From the NCBI GenBank assembly GCA_021776565.1, contig JAJFFQ010000024.1, forward strand, positions 1 to 64,000: a stretch of 64,000 nucleotides of DNA. The letters are read 5' to 3'. Both the position numbers and the translations under genes were made by a program. The notes under the pieces are model-generated. The model was not told where the DNA came from. It did not search any database and saw nothing but the letters and a program-made list of their open reading frames with translations. Source of the DNA: Robiginitomaculum sp. (GTDB taxonomy: Bacteria; Pseudomonadota; Alphaproteobacteria; Caulobacterales; Maricaulaceae). Below are positions 34,364-42,458 of this stretch, one piece after another. Position 1 is the stretch's first letter, and the number at the start of each line of letters is the position of its first letter.

Positions 34364-34800
34364 GCACAGTGCGGATTATCAAGGCAGAGATGAGCCATGC
34401 CGCCATGCTGGCACAATTACACAAGGCTTCTTTCAATCCTGCATGGGATGAGGACGCCATTATCTCACTATTGACGAGCAGTACAATGGCCTGGCTTGGC
34501 TATATCGACGATCAACCATCGGGATTTGTTATCATCCGCATAGCTGCAGATGAGGCAGAGATATTGAGCATTGCTGTTTTGCCGGACGCGCGCCAGCACG
34601 GGTTGGGGCGCACGCTTTTGACAACCGCATTTGAGGGCGCTGTTCAAAGCGGTGCTATATCCATGTTTTTGGAAGTGGCTCGCAGCAATGAACCTGCGTG
34701 CCAGCTTTATGAAAGTGTCGGCTTTGCGCATATCGGCGTTCGCGAGCGTTATTACTCCAATGATGAAGACGCGCTTGTTTTTAGGCGTTCACTGGTGTGA
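34360..34800 (+). CDS. rimI: Ribosomal protein alanine N-acetyltransferase (RimI)
   Basis: A 146-residue GNAT acetyltransferase. It has AEILSIAVLPDARQHGLGRTLL (the acetyl-CoA-binding Q/R-x-x-G-x-G/A loop) and the C-terminal VARSNEPACQLYESVGF motif of RimI. It acetylates the N-terminal Ala of ribosomal protein bS18. The GTG start overlaps the tsaB stop. Confidence 0.9.
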   Translation: MSTVRIIKAEMSHAAMLAQLHKASFNPAWDEDAIISLLTSSTMAWLGYIDDQPSGFVIIRIAADEAEILSIAVLPDARQHGLGRTLLTTAFEGAVQSGAISMFLEVARSNEPACQLYESVGFAHIGVRERYYSNDEDALVFRRSLV

Positions 34801-34864
34801 TGTTTGGGTGCGCGGGGATGGACAAAAGCAGCTTTTGACACCAGTAAAGAAGGGTTAGCCATTT

Positions 34865-35287
34865 ATGGGAGACTTCGTGCCTAATCGTCTGGAAGAACAG
34901 TGTGTGCAAAAAGGCATGCGCATGACCGAACAACGCCGGATCATAGCGCGTGTTCTTAGTCAGGCCGAAGACCACCCGAATGCCGAAGAACTGTATGCCC
35001 GCGCCCTGGCGCTGGATCCCAACATGTCTCTGGCAACGGTCTATCGCACCGTGCGTCTTTTTGAAGATGCCGGCATTATTACCCGTCATGATTTTGGCGA
35101 TGGCCGGGCACGGTTTGAAGAACTTCCCGACAGCCATCATGACCATCTGATTGATGTAAAGACCGGCGAGGTTATCGAGTTCGTAGATGAAGAAATTGAA
35201 AAACTACAGGAAAAAATTGCCAAAAAACTCGGCTACAAGCTGGTAGATCATCGCCTTGAGCTTTACGGAATAAGGGACAAGTCCTGA
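34865..35287 (+). CDS. Fur-family metal-responsive regulator (Fur/Mur type)
   Basis: A 140-residue Fur-fold repressor. The winged helix runs over ~15-80 (MRMTEQRRIIARVLSQ; SLATVYRTVRLFEDAG) and the dimerisation/metal domain contains SHHDHLIDVKTGEVIEF. The CxxC that normally follows HHDHLI is replaced by VKT, so no structural zinc site of that kind is present. This is common in alphaproteobacterial Fur/Mur. Manganese (Mur) versus iron sensing cannot be decided here. It lies between rimI and miaB. Confidence 0.87.
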   Translation: MGDFVPNRLEEQCVQKGMRMTEQRRIIARVLSQAEDHPNAEELYARALALDPNMSLATVYRTVRLFEDAGIITRHDFGDGRARFEELPDSHHDHLIDVKTGEVIEFVDEEIEKLQEKIAKKLGYKLVDHRLELYGIRDKS

Positions 35288-35290
35288 CCA

Positions 35291-36643
35291 ATGTCTGGCT
35301 CTAAAAAACGCGTCTATATCAAAACTTTTGGCTGTCAGATGAATGTTTATGATTCTGCACAAATGGCCAACCTGTTGCACGGGGTGGGTTATGATGAAGT
35401 AACCACCGCCGAAGACGCCGATCTGGTGGTGCTTAACACCTGCCATATTCGCGAAAAGGCCGCAGAGAAAGTTTATTCTGATCTTGGCCGACTGCGCCAG
35501 ATCAAAGAAGCGCGCGGCGACCATGAAGCCCCTATGCAAATCGCCGTCGCCGGGTGTGTTGCCCAGGCCGAAGGGGCCGAGATCAAACGTCGTGCGCCGG
35601 TGGTGGACTATGTGGTTGGCCCACAAAGCTACCAACGTTTACCACAAATGCTTGCTGGAGAAGCAGAAACGCTAGCCACGGACTTTGCCGTTGACGAGAA
35701 ATTTGAACGTCTGGCCCAAAAACGCAGTCAGCAAGGGCCAGCCGCTTTTGTAACCGTGCAGGAAGGTTGCGACAAGTTTTGCTCATTCTGTGTGGTACCC
35801 TATACACGTGGTGCAGAACATTCGCGCAGCGCCGGGCAGATCAGTGCCGAAGTGCGCGCTTTGGCACGTCACGGGGTGCGCGAGGTCACACTGCTTGGTC
35901 AAAACGTCAACGCCTGGGCCGCGACAAGCCCAAACGGGAAAGGCGGCTGGGGGTTGGGTCAACTGATCCGCCATCTGGCACAAATCGACGGGTTGGATCG
36001 TATTCGCTACACCACCTCACATCCACGCGACATGGATGATAATTTGATTGCTGCTCATGGTGAAATTGACGTGCTCATGCCCTATTTGCATCTACCGGTG
36101 CAATCGGGATCCAATCGAGTGCTTAAGGCGATGAACCGTGGCCATAGCATGGATGACTATAAGCGTATTATTGATAAAATTCGCCGTAAACGCCCGGATA
36201 TCGCTCTGTCTGGCGATTTTATTGTCGGGTTTCCAGGCGAAACCAATGCGGACTTTGAGGCAACCATGCAAGCTGTGCGCGATATTGGTTATGCTTCTGC
36301 ATATTCGTTCAAATACTCGCGCCGCCCCGGCACGCCGGGGGCAAAGATAAAAGATCAAGTACCCGAAGAGATTAAAGTGGAGCGTCTGGCAATTTTACAA
36401 GATTTGCTGGTCACCCAGCAGATCGGTTTTAATGCCGGCCTTACGGGGCGCACCTTACCGGTTTTGTTTGAAAAACCGGGGCGGCACGAGGGGCAGGTTT
36501 GCGGGCGCAGTCCTTATCTGCAAAGTGTTTTTGTGCAAGGCCCGACATCATTGATCGGCAGCATTCAAGATGTGGACATCACCGGGGCTGGCCGCAATGC
36601 ACTCACCGGAAATTTATCTCGGGAGGTCGTGACAACAGCGTGA
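35291..36643 (+). CDS. miaB: tRNA-2-methylthio-N6-dimethylallyladenosine synthase
   Basis: A 450-residue radical-SAM methylthiotransferase acting on i6A37 of tRNA. The N-terminal UPF0004 domain has cysteines for the auxiliary 4Fe-4S cluster (TFGCQMN, NTCHIRE, VAGCVAQ). The radical-SAM CxxxCxxC is in [18 protein letters not shown]-terminal TRAM domain follows. It is 3 bp after fur and overlaps phoH (GTGA). Confidence 0.96.
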   Translation: MSGSKKRVYIKTFGCQMNVYDSAQMANLLHGVGYDEVTTAEDADLVVLNTCHIREKAAEKVYSDLGRLRQIKEARGDHEAPMQIAVAGCVAQAEGAEIKRRAPVVDYVVGPQSYQRLPQMLAGEAETLATDFAVDEKFERLAQKRSQQGPAAFVTVQEGCDKFCSFCVVPYTRGAEHSRSAGQISAEVRALARHGVREVTLLGQNVNAWAATSPNGKGGWGLGQLIRHLAQIDGLDRIRYTTSHPRDMDDNLIAAHGEIDVLMPYLHLPVQSGSNRVLKAMNRGHSMDDYKRIIDKIRRKRPDIALSGDFIVGFPGETNADFEATMQAVRDIGYASAYSFKYSRRPGTPGAKIKDQVPEEIKVERLAILQDLLVTQQIGFNAGLTGRTLPVLFEKPGRHEGQVCGRSPYLQSVFVQGPTSLIGSIQDVDITGAGRNALTGNLSREVVTTA

Positions 36644-37593
36644 GCAAAACCATGCGTATAGTCCTTGAAACTCCCGCTCTTGCTGCTGATGTTTGCGGCG
36701 TAAATAGTGAAAACCTCGTGCTTGTTGAACAGGCCTTTGATGTGCTCATCGATGCGCCAGGTGACGGGTTTGCTGTGCATGGCCCATCAACGGGGCAACG
36801 CAAGGCCATTGATGTTCTGAAAACCCTTGTTGTTGAGGCACAGGCGGGCAAAAGCCCTGATGCGGCCAGCGTGCGTGCCGCTATTATTTTTGCTAAAAAG
36901 GGAGATGGTTTTAACGCCAAAGACGGTTTTCACGTACCCCGCGCCCGGCGTCTTATCAGCCCGCGAACGCCGGCACAAAAAACCTATTTGAACCTACTAA
37001 AGGGTGCTGATGCTGATCTTGTGTTTGGTGTTGGCCCGGCCGGTACGGGGAAAACATTTCTGGCAGTGTGTTACGGCGCAACGTTGCTGGCGGCCCGTAA
37101 AATTGACAAGTTAATTATTGCCCGCCCGGCCGTTGAGGCTGGTGAGCGCCTGGGATTTCTTCCCGGTGCTCTGGAAGAAAAAATTGACCCTTATATGCTC
37201 CCTGTCTGGGATGCACTTGATGTTGCCCTAGGGCAGGAAATGGTGCTGAAACGCCGTGCTGAAGGACGCATAGAGGTCGCGCCCCTTGCCTTTATGCGCG
37301 GGCGCACACTCAGCCACGCATTTGTTATAATGGACGAAGCCCAAAATGCCACAACCGGCCAGATGCAAATGGTCTTGACCCGCCTTGGTGAGGGTAGCCG
37401 GATGGTGGTAACCGGTGATCCCAGTCAATCGGATTTACCAAACGGGCAGCTTTCCGGTCTGTCTCACGCGCTGGGCGTGCTGGACGGTGTGAGGGGCTGT
37501 GCTGTTTCACGATTTACACAAAAAGATGTGGTGCGACACCCATTGGTGGCGCGTATTGTTGCCGCTTATGAAAACGCAGGGCGACCAGGTTGA
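36640..37593 (+). CDS. PhoH-family ATPase (PhoH-like)
   Basis: A 317-residue PhoH-like protein. Walker A is [11 protein letters not shown] (~128-138) and Walker B is FVIMDEAQN. It is usually found with ybeY and implicated in RNA/ribosome metabolism. The start GTG 36640 overlaps the miaB stop; ATG 36652 is the alternative. It overlaps ybeY (TGATG). Confidence 0.9.
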   Translation: MSKTMRIVLETPALAADVCGVNSENLVLVEQAFDVLIDAPGDGFAVHGPSTGQRKAIDVLKTLVVEAQAGKSPDAASVRAAIIFAKKGDGFNAKDGFHVPRARRLISPRTPAQKTYLNLLKGADADLVFGVGPAGTGKTFLAVCYGATLLAARKIDKLIIARPAVEAGERLGFLPGALEEKIDPYMLPVWDALDVALGQEMVLKRRAEGRIEVAPLAFMRGRTLSHAFVIMDEAQNATTGQMQMVLTRLGEGSRMVVTGDPSQSDLPNGQLSGLSHALGVLDGVRGCAVSRFTQKDVVRHPLVARIVAAYENAGRPG

Positions 37594-38090
37594 TGGACAA
37601 CGAAGAACGTGAAATTGACGTGCGTATTTCTGGCAAAAACTGGAACCCGGATGTTGAAAAAGCTGAAATGCTGGTGCGCGACGTTTTGGATGCCCTTGAA
37701 GCAAGACTTGGCCCGCTGCACGCCGGTGTTTTGGAGGTTTGGTTTGCCACTGACAATGACTTACAGGCATTGAATCATACGTTTCGTAGTAAAAACATGC
37801 CAACCAATGTACTTTCTTTTTCCCCTCCGACCGACCTACAATCTGGTTTTGGTCAGTGTTTGGGTCAGCTGGCACTTGCCGATGGGGTTTGCGTCCAAGA
37901 GGCCAACGCGCGCAGTGTGACGCTCGAGGATCATGCTTGTCATCTTGTCCTACATGGACTGTTGCACCTGGAGGGTTATGACCATGAAACCGATGCTGAT
38001 GCTAAAACAATGGAAACAATAGAGTGCGCCGTTATGAAGGCGCTTGATTTGCATGACCCATACTCGGTCAGAGGAGAGGCGCATGTCTGA
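37593..38090 (+). CDS. ybeY: Endoribonuclease YbeY
   Basis: A 165-residue metal-dependent RNase in 16S rRNA maturation and ribosome quality control. The zinc motif HGLLHLEGYDHETD (HGxxHLxGYDH) is complete, and SKNMPTNVLSFSPP is the second family signature. The ATG overlaps the phoH stop, and the 3' end overlaps corC by 8 bp. Confidence 0.95.
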   Translation: MDNEEREIDVRISGKNWNPDVEKAEMLVRDVLDALEARLGPLHAGVLEVWFATDNDLQALNHTFRSKNMPTNVLSFSPPTDLQSGFGQCLGQLALADGVCVQEANARSVTLEDHACHLVLHGLLHLEGYDHETDADAKTMETIECAVMKALDLHDPYSVRGEAHV

Positions 38091-38889
38091 ACAAAATATC
38101 GGGTTTTTCGCAAAGCTGTTTTCAAGACAGTCTGCTGTCCCTTCTGTGCCTGACGAAGACGCGCAAGAACTAATTGATAATGCTACGGCGTTTGATCTGG
38201 TGCGTATCGACGATCTAATGGTGCCGCGCGCTGATATTGTTGCGGTAAACTCTGATGTCAGTCTTGGTGAACTGGCCCGTGCGTTTATTCAATCGTCACA
38301 TTCGCGTCTCCCGGTTTATCACGACACGCTCGACGATCCGCGCGGCATGGTTCACATCAAGGATGTTTTGCGGTTTCTCGTCCCAGAAAATGGCACACCT
38401 GCAGATACCGGGGCAAAAGTTCTCGAACAAATTATTCGACCCGTTCTTTTTACACCGCCCAGCATGTATGCTGATGATCTGATGTTAAAAATGCAAAGCA
38501 CCCACATTCATATGGCGCTGGTCGTGGATGAATATGGCGGCACAGATGGTCTGGCGACCCTTGAAGATATTGTTGAACAAATCGTTGGCAAAATAGAAGA
38601 CGAGCACGACGGTGAGGCCCCATCACTAACCAGGCTGGAGGATGGTAAATGGGATGCCGATGCCCGCGTTTCCATTGAAGAGCTTGAAGAAGCAAGCGGC
38701 ATCGCCCTTGTTCGGGGCGAAGATGAAGATGACGTAGATACGCTGGGAGGGCTGGTGTTTCAACTGGCTGGGCGAGTTCCCCAACGTGGTGAAATTCTAA
38801 AACACCCTGCAGGTCTTGAGTTTGAAGTTATGGAAGCTGATCCGCGCCGCCTGCGCCGCCTTCTGGTTCGCCATCACCATGAGGGATAA
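38083..38889 (+). CDS. CBS-domain transporter-associated protein (CorC/YbeX family)
   Basis: A 268-residue cytoplasmic protein with two CBS domains (~43-170; IDDLMVPRADIVAV, MALVVDEYGGTDGLATLEDIVEQIVG) and a C-terminal CorC_HlyC domain (DTLGGLVFQLAGRVPQRGE). YbeX/CorC proteins are linked to magnesium efflux and ribosome maturation. It lies in the phoH-ybeY-corC-lnt order, overlapping both neighbours. Confidence 0.9.
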   Translation: MSEQNIGFFAKLFSRQSAVPSVPDEDAQELIDNATAFDLVRIDDLMVPRADIVAVNSDVSLGELARAFIQSSHSRLPVYHDTLDDPRGMVHIKDVLRFLVPENGTPADTGAKVLEQIIRPVLFTPPSMYADDLMLKMQSTHIHMALVVDEYGGTDGLATLEDIVEQIVGKIEDEHDGEAPSLTRLEDGKWDADARVSIEELEEASGIALVRGEDEDDVDTLGGLVFQLAGRVPQRGEILKHPAGLEFEVMEADPRRLRRLLVRHHHEG

Positions 38890-40477
38890 TATCGTCATCA
38901 TTATATGGCAGAAAATTACAGCTCTGCACGCCTACACTTCTGGCGTGCGTGGCTGGCGTGCGCACCTTATGGCGTTTGTTGCCGGTGCCGCGGGCGTATT
39001 GGGGCAAGCACCATTTCATCTGTGGCCAATGGCCTTGCTTTCTATGGTGGTTCTTGTCTGGCTTCTGGATGGAGCTTTTTCCGGGCCGGAACCCATCCGC
39101 GCCGGCGCCGCACGGGCATTCAGTTTTGCTTATGGGCAATTTTTCGCCGGGCTTTACTGGATCGGCTCCGCCTTCATAAGCCGAGGCCCGGAATATATTC
39201 CGCTTATGCCCTTTGCCTTAGCTTTACTTATGGCTGGTCTGGCGCTCATCTGGGCCGTGGCCGGCGCCATAGCCGTGCGGTTCTGGTGTCTGGATCAGCG
39301 CCGTATCGCCGTATTTGCTCTGACTTTTTTCGGTGCCGAGTGGGTCAGGGGGCATTTTCTCACCGGATTTCCATGGAACTTGCCGGGCATGGTATGGAAC
39401 CCCGGTGGCACCATATCTCAATCGGCATCTGTTTTTGGTATATGGGGCTTGTCGCTTGTTACGCTTTTTGTGTTTGCAGCTCCGGCTGCTTTAATGGGCA
39501 GGGCGCGCACGTTCTGGTGGCGAGCCTTACCAACCATCATGGGTCTTGGGTTGTTTACCGTTGCGTTTGTCTACGGCGTGAACCGGTTGTCTAATGCTGG
39601 CACAGGAGAACAACCCGGCGTGCGGTTGCGGGTGGTTCAATCAAACATCGATCAGCGCGAAAAATGGAACCCTGAAAACCGGGAAGCCGTATTGGAGCAT
39701 TATTTACGCATATCGACCGCCTTGCCCCTGGACAAGGTCAGCCACGTTATCTGGCCTGAAGGCGCATTACCAACCTTGCTTCTGGAAGACAGCCATGCGC
39801 TGGATCGTATTGCTGAAACGTTTCGGGACGGGCCGGTGCTTATTACCGGCCTGACAAGGCGAGAGCGCGCCGGTAATGGTGAAACGCTGTATCGTAATTC
39901 TCTTATTGCCCTTAGTTTTGCTGATGGGTTACCTCGGGTAGAGACGGTTTACGACAAGCACCACCTTGTGCCTTTTGGTGAATACATGCCTTTTGCGGAT
40001 GTGGTTGCCCGGTTGGGGGTCGAGAGCCTTGCTGTTCTTGGTGATGGTTACACACCCGGGCCAGCGCCCTCCAGCATGCAAATTGCCGATCTGCCGGTTT
40101 TCTCACCGCAAATTTGTTATGAAATCGCCTATTCCGGCTTTACTCCCAGAGATGAGGGACGGCCAGACTGGATTCTCAACATTTCCAATGATTCCTGGTT
40201 TGGCTCAACCACCGGCCCCTATCAACACCTCGACCATTCGCGGTTTCGCGCTATAGAAGAAGGGCTACCCGTGGTTCGTTCCGTCAGCTCAGGGATTGCC
40301 GGTGTTATTGACCCCTTTGGTCGGATGCGCGTTCGTCTTGACCGCAAGGCTGACCGGGCCGTTGATACAGCTATCCCCTTGCCGCTGGCTGCCCCCATTA
40401 ACAAGCGCTTTGGCGGGTTGTTCGTTTTATTCTTGGTGGGGGTGTTATTCTTGTTTAGGTTTTTACACGCTCGATAA
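38879..40477 (+). CDS. lnt: Apolipoprotein N-acyltransferase
   Basis: A 532-residue inner-membrane enzyme adding the third acyl chain to lipoproteins. About seven membrane segments precede a nitrilase-type domain. The catalytic triad is visible as Glu in IWPEGALP, Lys in VYDKHHLVPFGEY and Cys in SPQICYE. The ATG at 38879 overlaps the corC stop by 11 bp. The open frame to 38816 lies wholly within corC. Confidence 0.94.
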   Translation: MRDNIVIIIWQKITALHAYTSGVRGWRAHLMAFVAGAAGVLGQAPFHLWPMALLSMVVLVWLLDGAFSGPEPIRAGAARAFSFAYGQFFAGLYWIGSAFISRGPEYIPLMPFALALLMAGLALIWAVAGAIAVRFWCLDQRRIAVFALTFFGAEWVRGHFLTGFPWNLPGMVWNPGGTISQSASVFGIWGLSLVTLFVFAAPAALMGRARTFWWRALPTIMGLGLFTVAFVYGVNRLSNAGTGEQPGVRLRVVQSNIDQREKWNPENREAVLEHYLRISTALPLDKVSHVIWPEGALPTLLLEDSHALDRIAETFRDGPVLITGLTRRERAGNGETLYRNSLIALSFADGLPRVETVYDKHHLVPFGEYMPFADVVARLGVESLAVLGDGYTPGPAPSSMQIADLPVFSPQICYEIAYSGFTPRDEGRPDWILNISNDSWFGSTTGPYQHLDHSRFRAIEEGLPVVRSVSSGIAGVIDPFGRMRVRLDRKADRAVDTAIPLPLAAPINKRFGGLFVLFLVGVLFLFRFLHAR

Positions 40478-40638
40478 ACCATGTCTTGTTAAACACTCGG
40501 GCCAACACGCTTACGTAGAAAAAATTATTGCAACAACCTGTGCGGGAATTTGGTTGAACGCGTTTACAGAAAGACCTATTGGAGCATATCAACCACTCCT
40601 GATTAAACTCAAGGGGTGGTTAACGATCGGGGTGTTTT

Positions 40639-41049
40639 GTGACAGAACGTTCAGCCAATCCAGTTGATATCCACGTGGGTGCGCGGGTGCGCTTGCGCCG
40701 CCTTATGCTGCGTATGAGCCAGGACAAGCTTGGTGAAACCCTTGGTGTCACCTTTCAGCAAATTCAAAAATATGAACGCGGGGCCAACCGTGTTAGTGCC
40801 AGCCGCTTATGGGGTATGGCTGATGTTCTTAATGTACCAATTCAGTATTTTTTTGAAGGCCTGGCCGAACAAGCCTTAACGGGCGGGTTTTCTGATAATG
40901 ACCAAACGCCAATGGTTTATGACTTTATAAACTCACCTGACGGCGTACAACTTGCTGCTGCTTTTTCACGCATTACTGACGCCAAGGTTCGTCGCCAGGT
41001 ACTGCAGCTGGTTCGTGCCCTTTCTGGCGAAACCGAGGCAGAAAGCTGA
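40639..41049 (+). CDS. XRE-family transcriptional regulator
   Basis: A 136-residue protein. The Cro/CI helix-turn-helix is at ~12-70 (GARVRLRRLMLRMSQDKLGETLGVTFQQIQ in two parts: MSQDKLGETLGVT and QQIQKYERGANRVS). A helical C-terminal part follows. This small regulator type follows lnt in many alphaproteobacteria, normally followed by metK, which is absent here. GTG start with GGGG about 8 nt upstream. The 160-bp gap before it has no gene. Confidence 0.88.
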   Translation: MTERSANPVDIHVGARVRLRRLMLRMSQDKLGETLGVTFQQIQKYERGANRVSASRLWGMADVLNVPIQYFFEGLAEQALTGGFSDNDQTPMVYDFINSPDGVQLAAAFSRITDAKVRRQVLQLVRALSGETEAES

Positions 41050-41076
41050 CCTGCTAGATCGTTTTATTATATCAGA

Positions 41077-41511
41077 TTAAAACTTTATCGAGGACTCGAT
41101 GCGAACCACAGGTTCGTTTTCACCGGGCATAACCGGTAGCACCCGATCTCGCGGCGTGGAGATTCTAAGATCACCCGGCGCGCCAAAACTCAGGCTGCCA
41201 CCCAGGCGTATTCTGGGGCTGAGGTCAAAATATGCGCCCGCGCTAACGCGATCCATATTTTCAAAGGCCGTGTCCTTAACATCAAGATTGACGGTAACGC
41301 CCCACTTGCTGTTGGCTGGAATGGCAACGCCCGTTGAGCGCATTGGCATGATCGGACGTTCTTCTTCTCGGGTTTCATCACGTACCGTGAAAGCGCGGTT
41401 CCAGGGCAAGGCGGAGTTAGCAATGCGCACACCTTCTGCATCGTCAGACAAACCTGGTCTGGCGAAAACGCAGAGGGTCATTATGACCAATATGAGTTGC
41501 AAGTGCTTCAT
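41077..41511 (-). CDS. NtrZ-like periplasmic protein
   Basis: A 144-residue protein with a signal peptide (LQLILVIMTLCVFARPG). A C-terminal region (SAGAYFDLSPRIRLGGSLSFG and the ending VVRIESSIKF) resembles NtrZ, the Caulobacter periplasmic negative regulator of the NtrY sensor kinase. No ntrX/ntrY gene is in the window. The start at ATG 41511 gives a normal signal peptide; GTG 41538 is the alternative. It is convergent with the XRE gene. Confidence 0.62.
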   Translation of the reverse strand: MKHLQLILVIMTLCVFARPGLSDDAEGVRIANSALPWNRAFTVRDETREEERPIMPMRSTGVAIPANSKWGVTVNLDVKDTAFENMDRVSAGAYFDLSPRIRLGGSLSFGAPGDLRISTPRDRVLPVMPGENEPVVRIESSIKF

Positions 41512-41583
41512 GCCTTGCCCGATCCTCTTTTTTAACACCCCACCAAAACATTCTTTGATGGTGCAGTCTAATATGTTTTTATC

Positions 41584-41615
41584 AAAATTGTGTTAAATTC
41601 TAAAACGAATTTTGA
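41584..41615. promoter_or_regulatory. A/T-rich inverted repeat
   Basis: CAAAATT (41584-41590) and AATTTTG (41609-41615) are exact inverted 7-mers across 18 A/T-rich bases. They lie upstream of the NtrZ-like gene and ahead of the hairpin-rich region. This is a possible operator or promoter region; no regulator is identified. Confidence 0.35.
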
Positions 41616-41683
41616 TTAGATTAAAACAAACCTCTTTAGCTTAAACACTAACGTGACGATTCGGCCACAACCGCACAACCGAC

Positions 41684-41897
41684 ATGGGGCTGTAACAGCT
41701 GTGACCGACCGCGAGCAGCCCCATCCCCCGGACGCCTGTAATTTTCATAGAACGAAGCCGAATAATGGGTCAAGACAAAAGAAAGGGTCTGGCTTGTGGT
41801 TCTTTTGGTTTGTGTCCCATGAGCAACAGCTTATTAGGGGTGGTTGCGTGAAAATGGTGTGCATTTTTATATTGCTGCTCTGGCCTCTATAGGCCAG
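41684..41897. other. Hairpin-rich non-coding region upstream of the DUF3576 gene
   Basis: Several stems lie in succession. ATGGGGCTG/CAGCCCCAT (41684-41692 with 41716-41724), whose loop holds the palindrome ACAGCTGT. CAAAAGAA/TTCTTTTG (41776-41783 with 41800-41807) nested in ATGGG/CCCAT (41765-41769 with 41816-41820). CTGGCC/GGCCAG (41880-41885 with 41892-41897). No frame in the 450-bp gap looks like a gene. It could be a structured leader or a small RNA. Confidence 0.5.
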
Positions 41898-41960
41898 CAT
41901 GATATATACGCTGTCAAATTATTGTTTTCAGCATCTTGCTGTTCCATACGGAGAACCTTT

Positions 41961-42428
41961 ATGCGCGCACCTGTTCGCATTGTTATCACCCTTCTTGCCA
42001 CAACGGCTCTGGTTTCCTGCTCTGCTTTTGGCTCTGGCAAGGGCCGCTCTGATACTGGTGCAAAAAAAAAGGGTGGCCTGTTTAGCCGATCTCAATCGGT
42101 TTCCGGCATTGGCGTTAACAGTTTTTTGTGGCGGGCGGCGCTTGAAACAATTGAATTTATGCCTCTCACCTCTGCAGATCCCTATGGCGGGGTAATCATA
42201 ACCGGTTGGCACAGCGACGGTAACGCCACCAATGAACGGTTCAAGGCGACAGTATATATTCTTGATACACGATTACGCGCTGATGCCATCAAGGTGTCGG
42301 TATTCAGGCAGGAATTTGACGCTAGTGGTAATTGGGTTGATGCAGATATTGATCCCGACACAGAGGTGCAGATTGAAAACGCCATTTTAACACGCGCGCG
42401 TGAGTTAAAAATTTCAACTCTGGGATAA
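41961..42428 (+). CDS. DUF3576 lipoprotein
   Basis: A 155-residue protein. The signal sequence ends in the lipobox LVSC (Cys20). The mature domain (NSFLWRAALETIEFMPLTSADPYGG, IITGWHSDGNATNERFKATVYI) is the DUF3576 family found almost only in alphaproteobacteria, typically just before leuS and lptE. GGAGAA lies 6 nt before the ATG at 41961. A role in the outer membrane or envelope is inferred from lipidation and from the neighbour lptE. Confidence 0.88.
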   Translation: MRAPVRIVITLLATTALVSCSAFGSGKGRSDTGAKKKGGLFSRSQSVSGIGVNSFLWRAALETIEFMPLTSADPYGGVIITGWHSDGNATNERFKATVYILDTRLRADAIKVSVFRQEFDASGNWVDADIDPDTEVQIENAILTRARELKISTLG

Positions 42429-42458
42429 ACCACAACATATTGAAAACCCTGGTTTATA

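Noticed and set aside
41653-41892. 79-codon frame in the gap before the DUF3576 gene
   Set aside because: No ribosome site or family resemblance; the region is better explained by nested hairpins.
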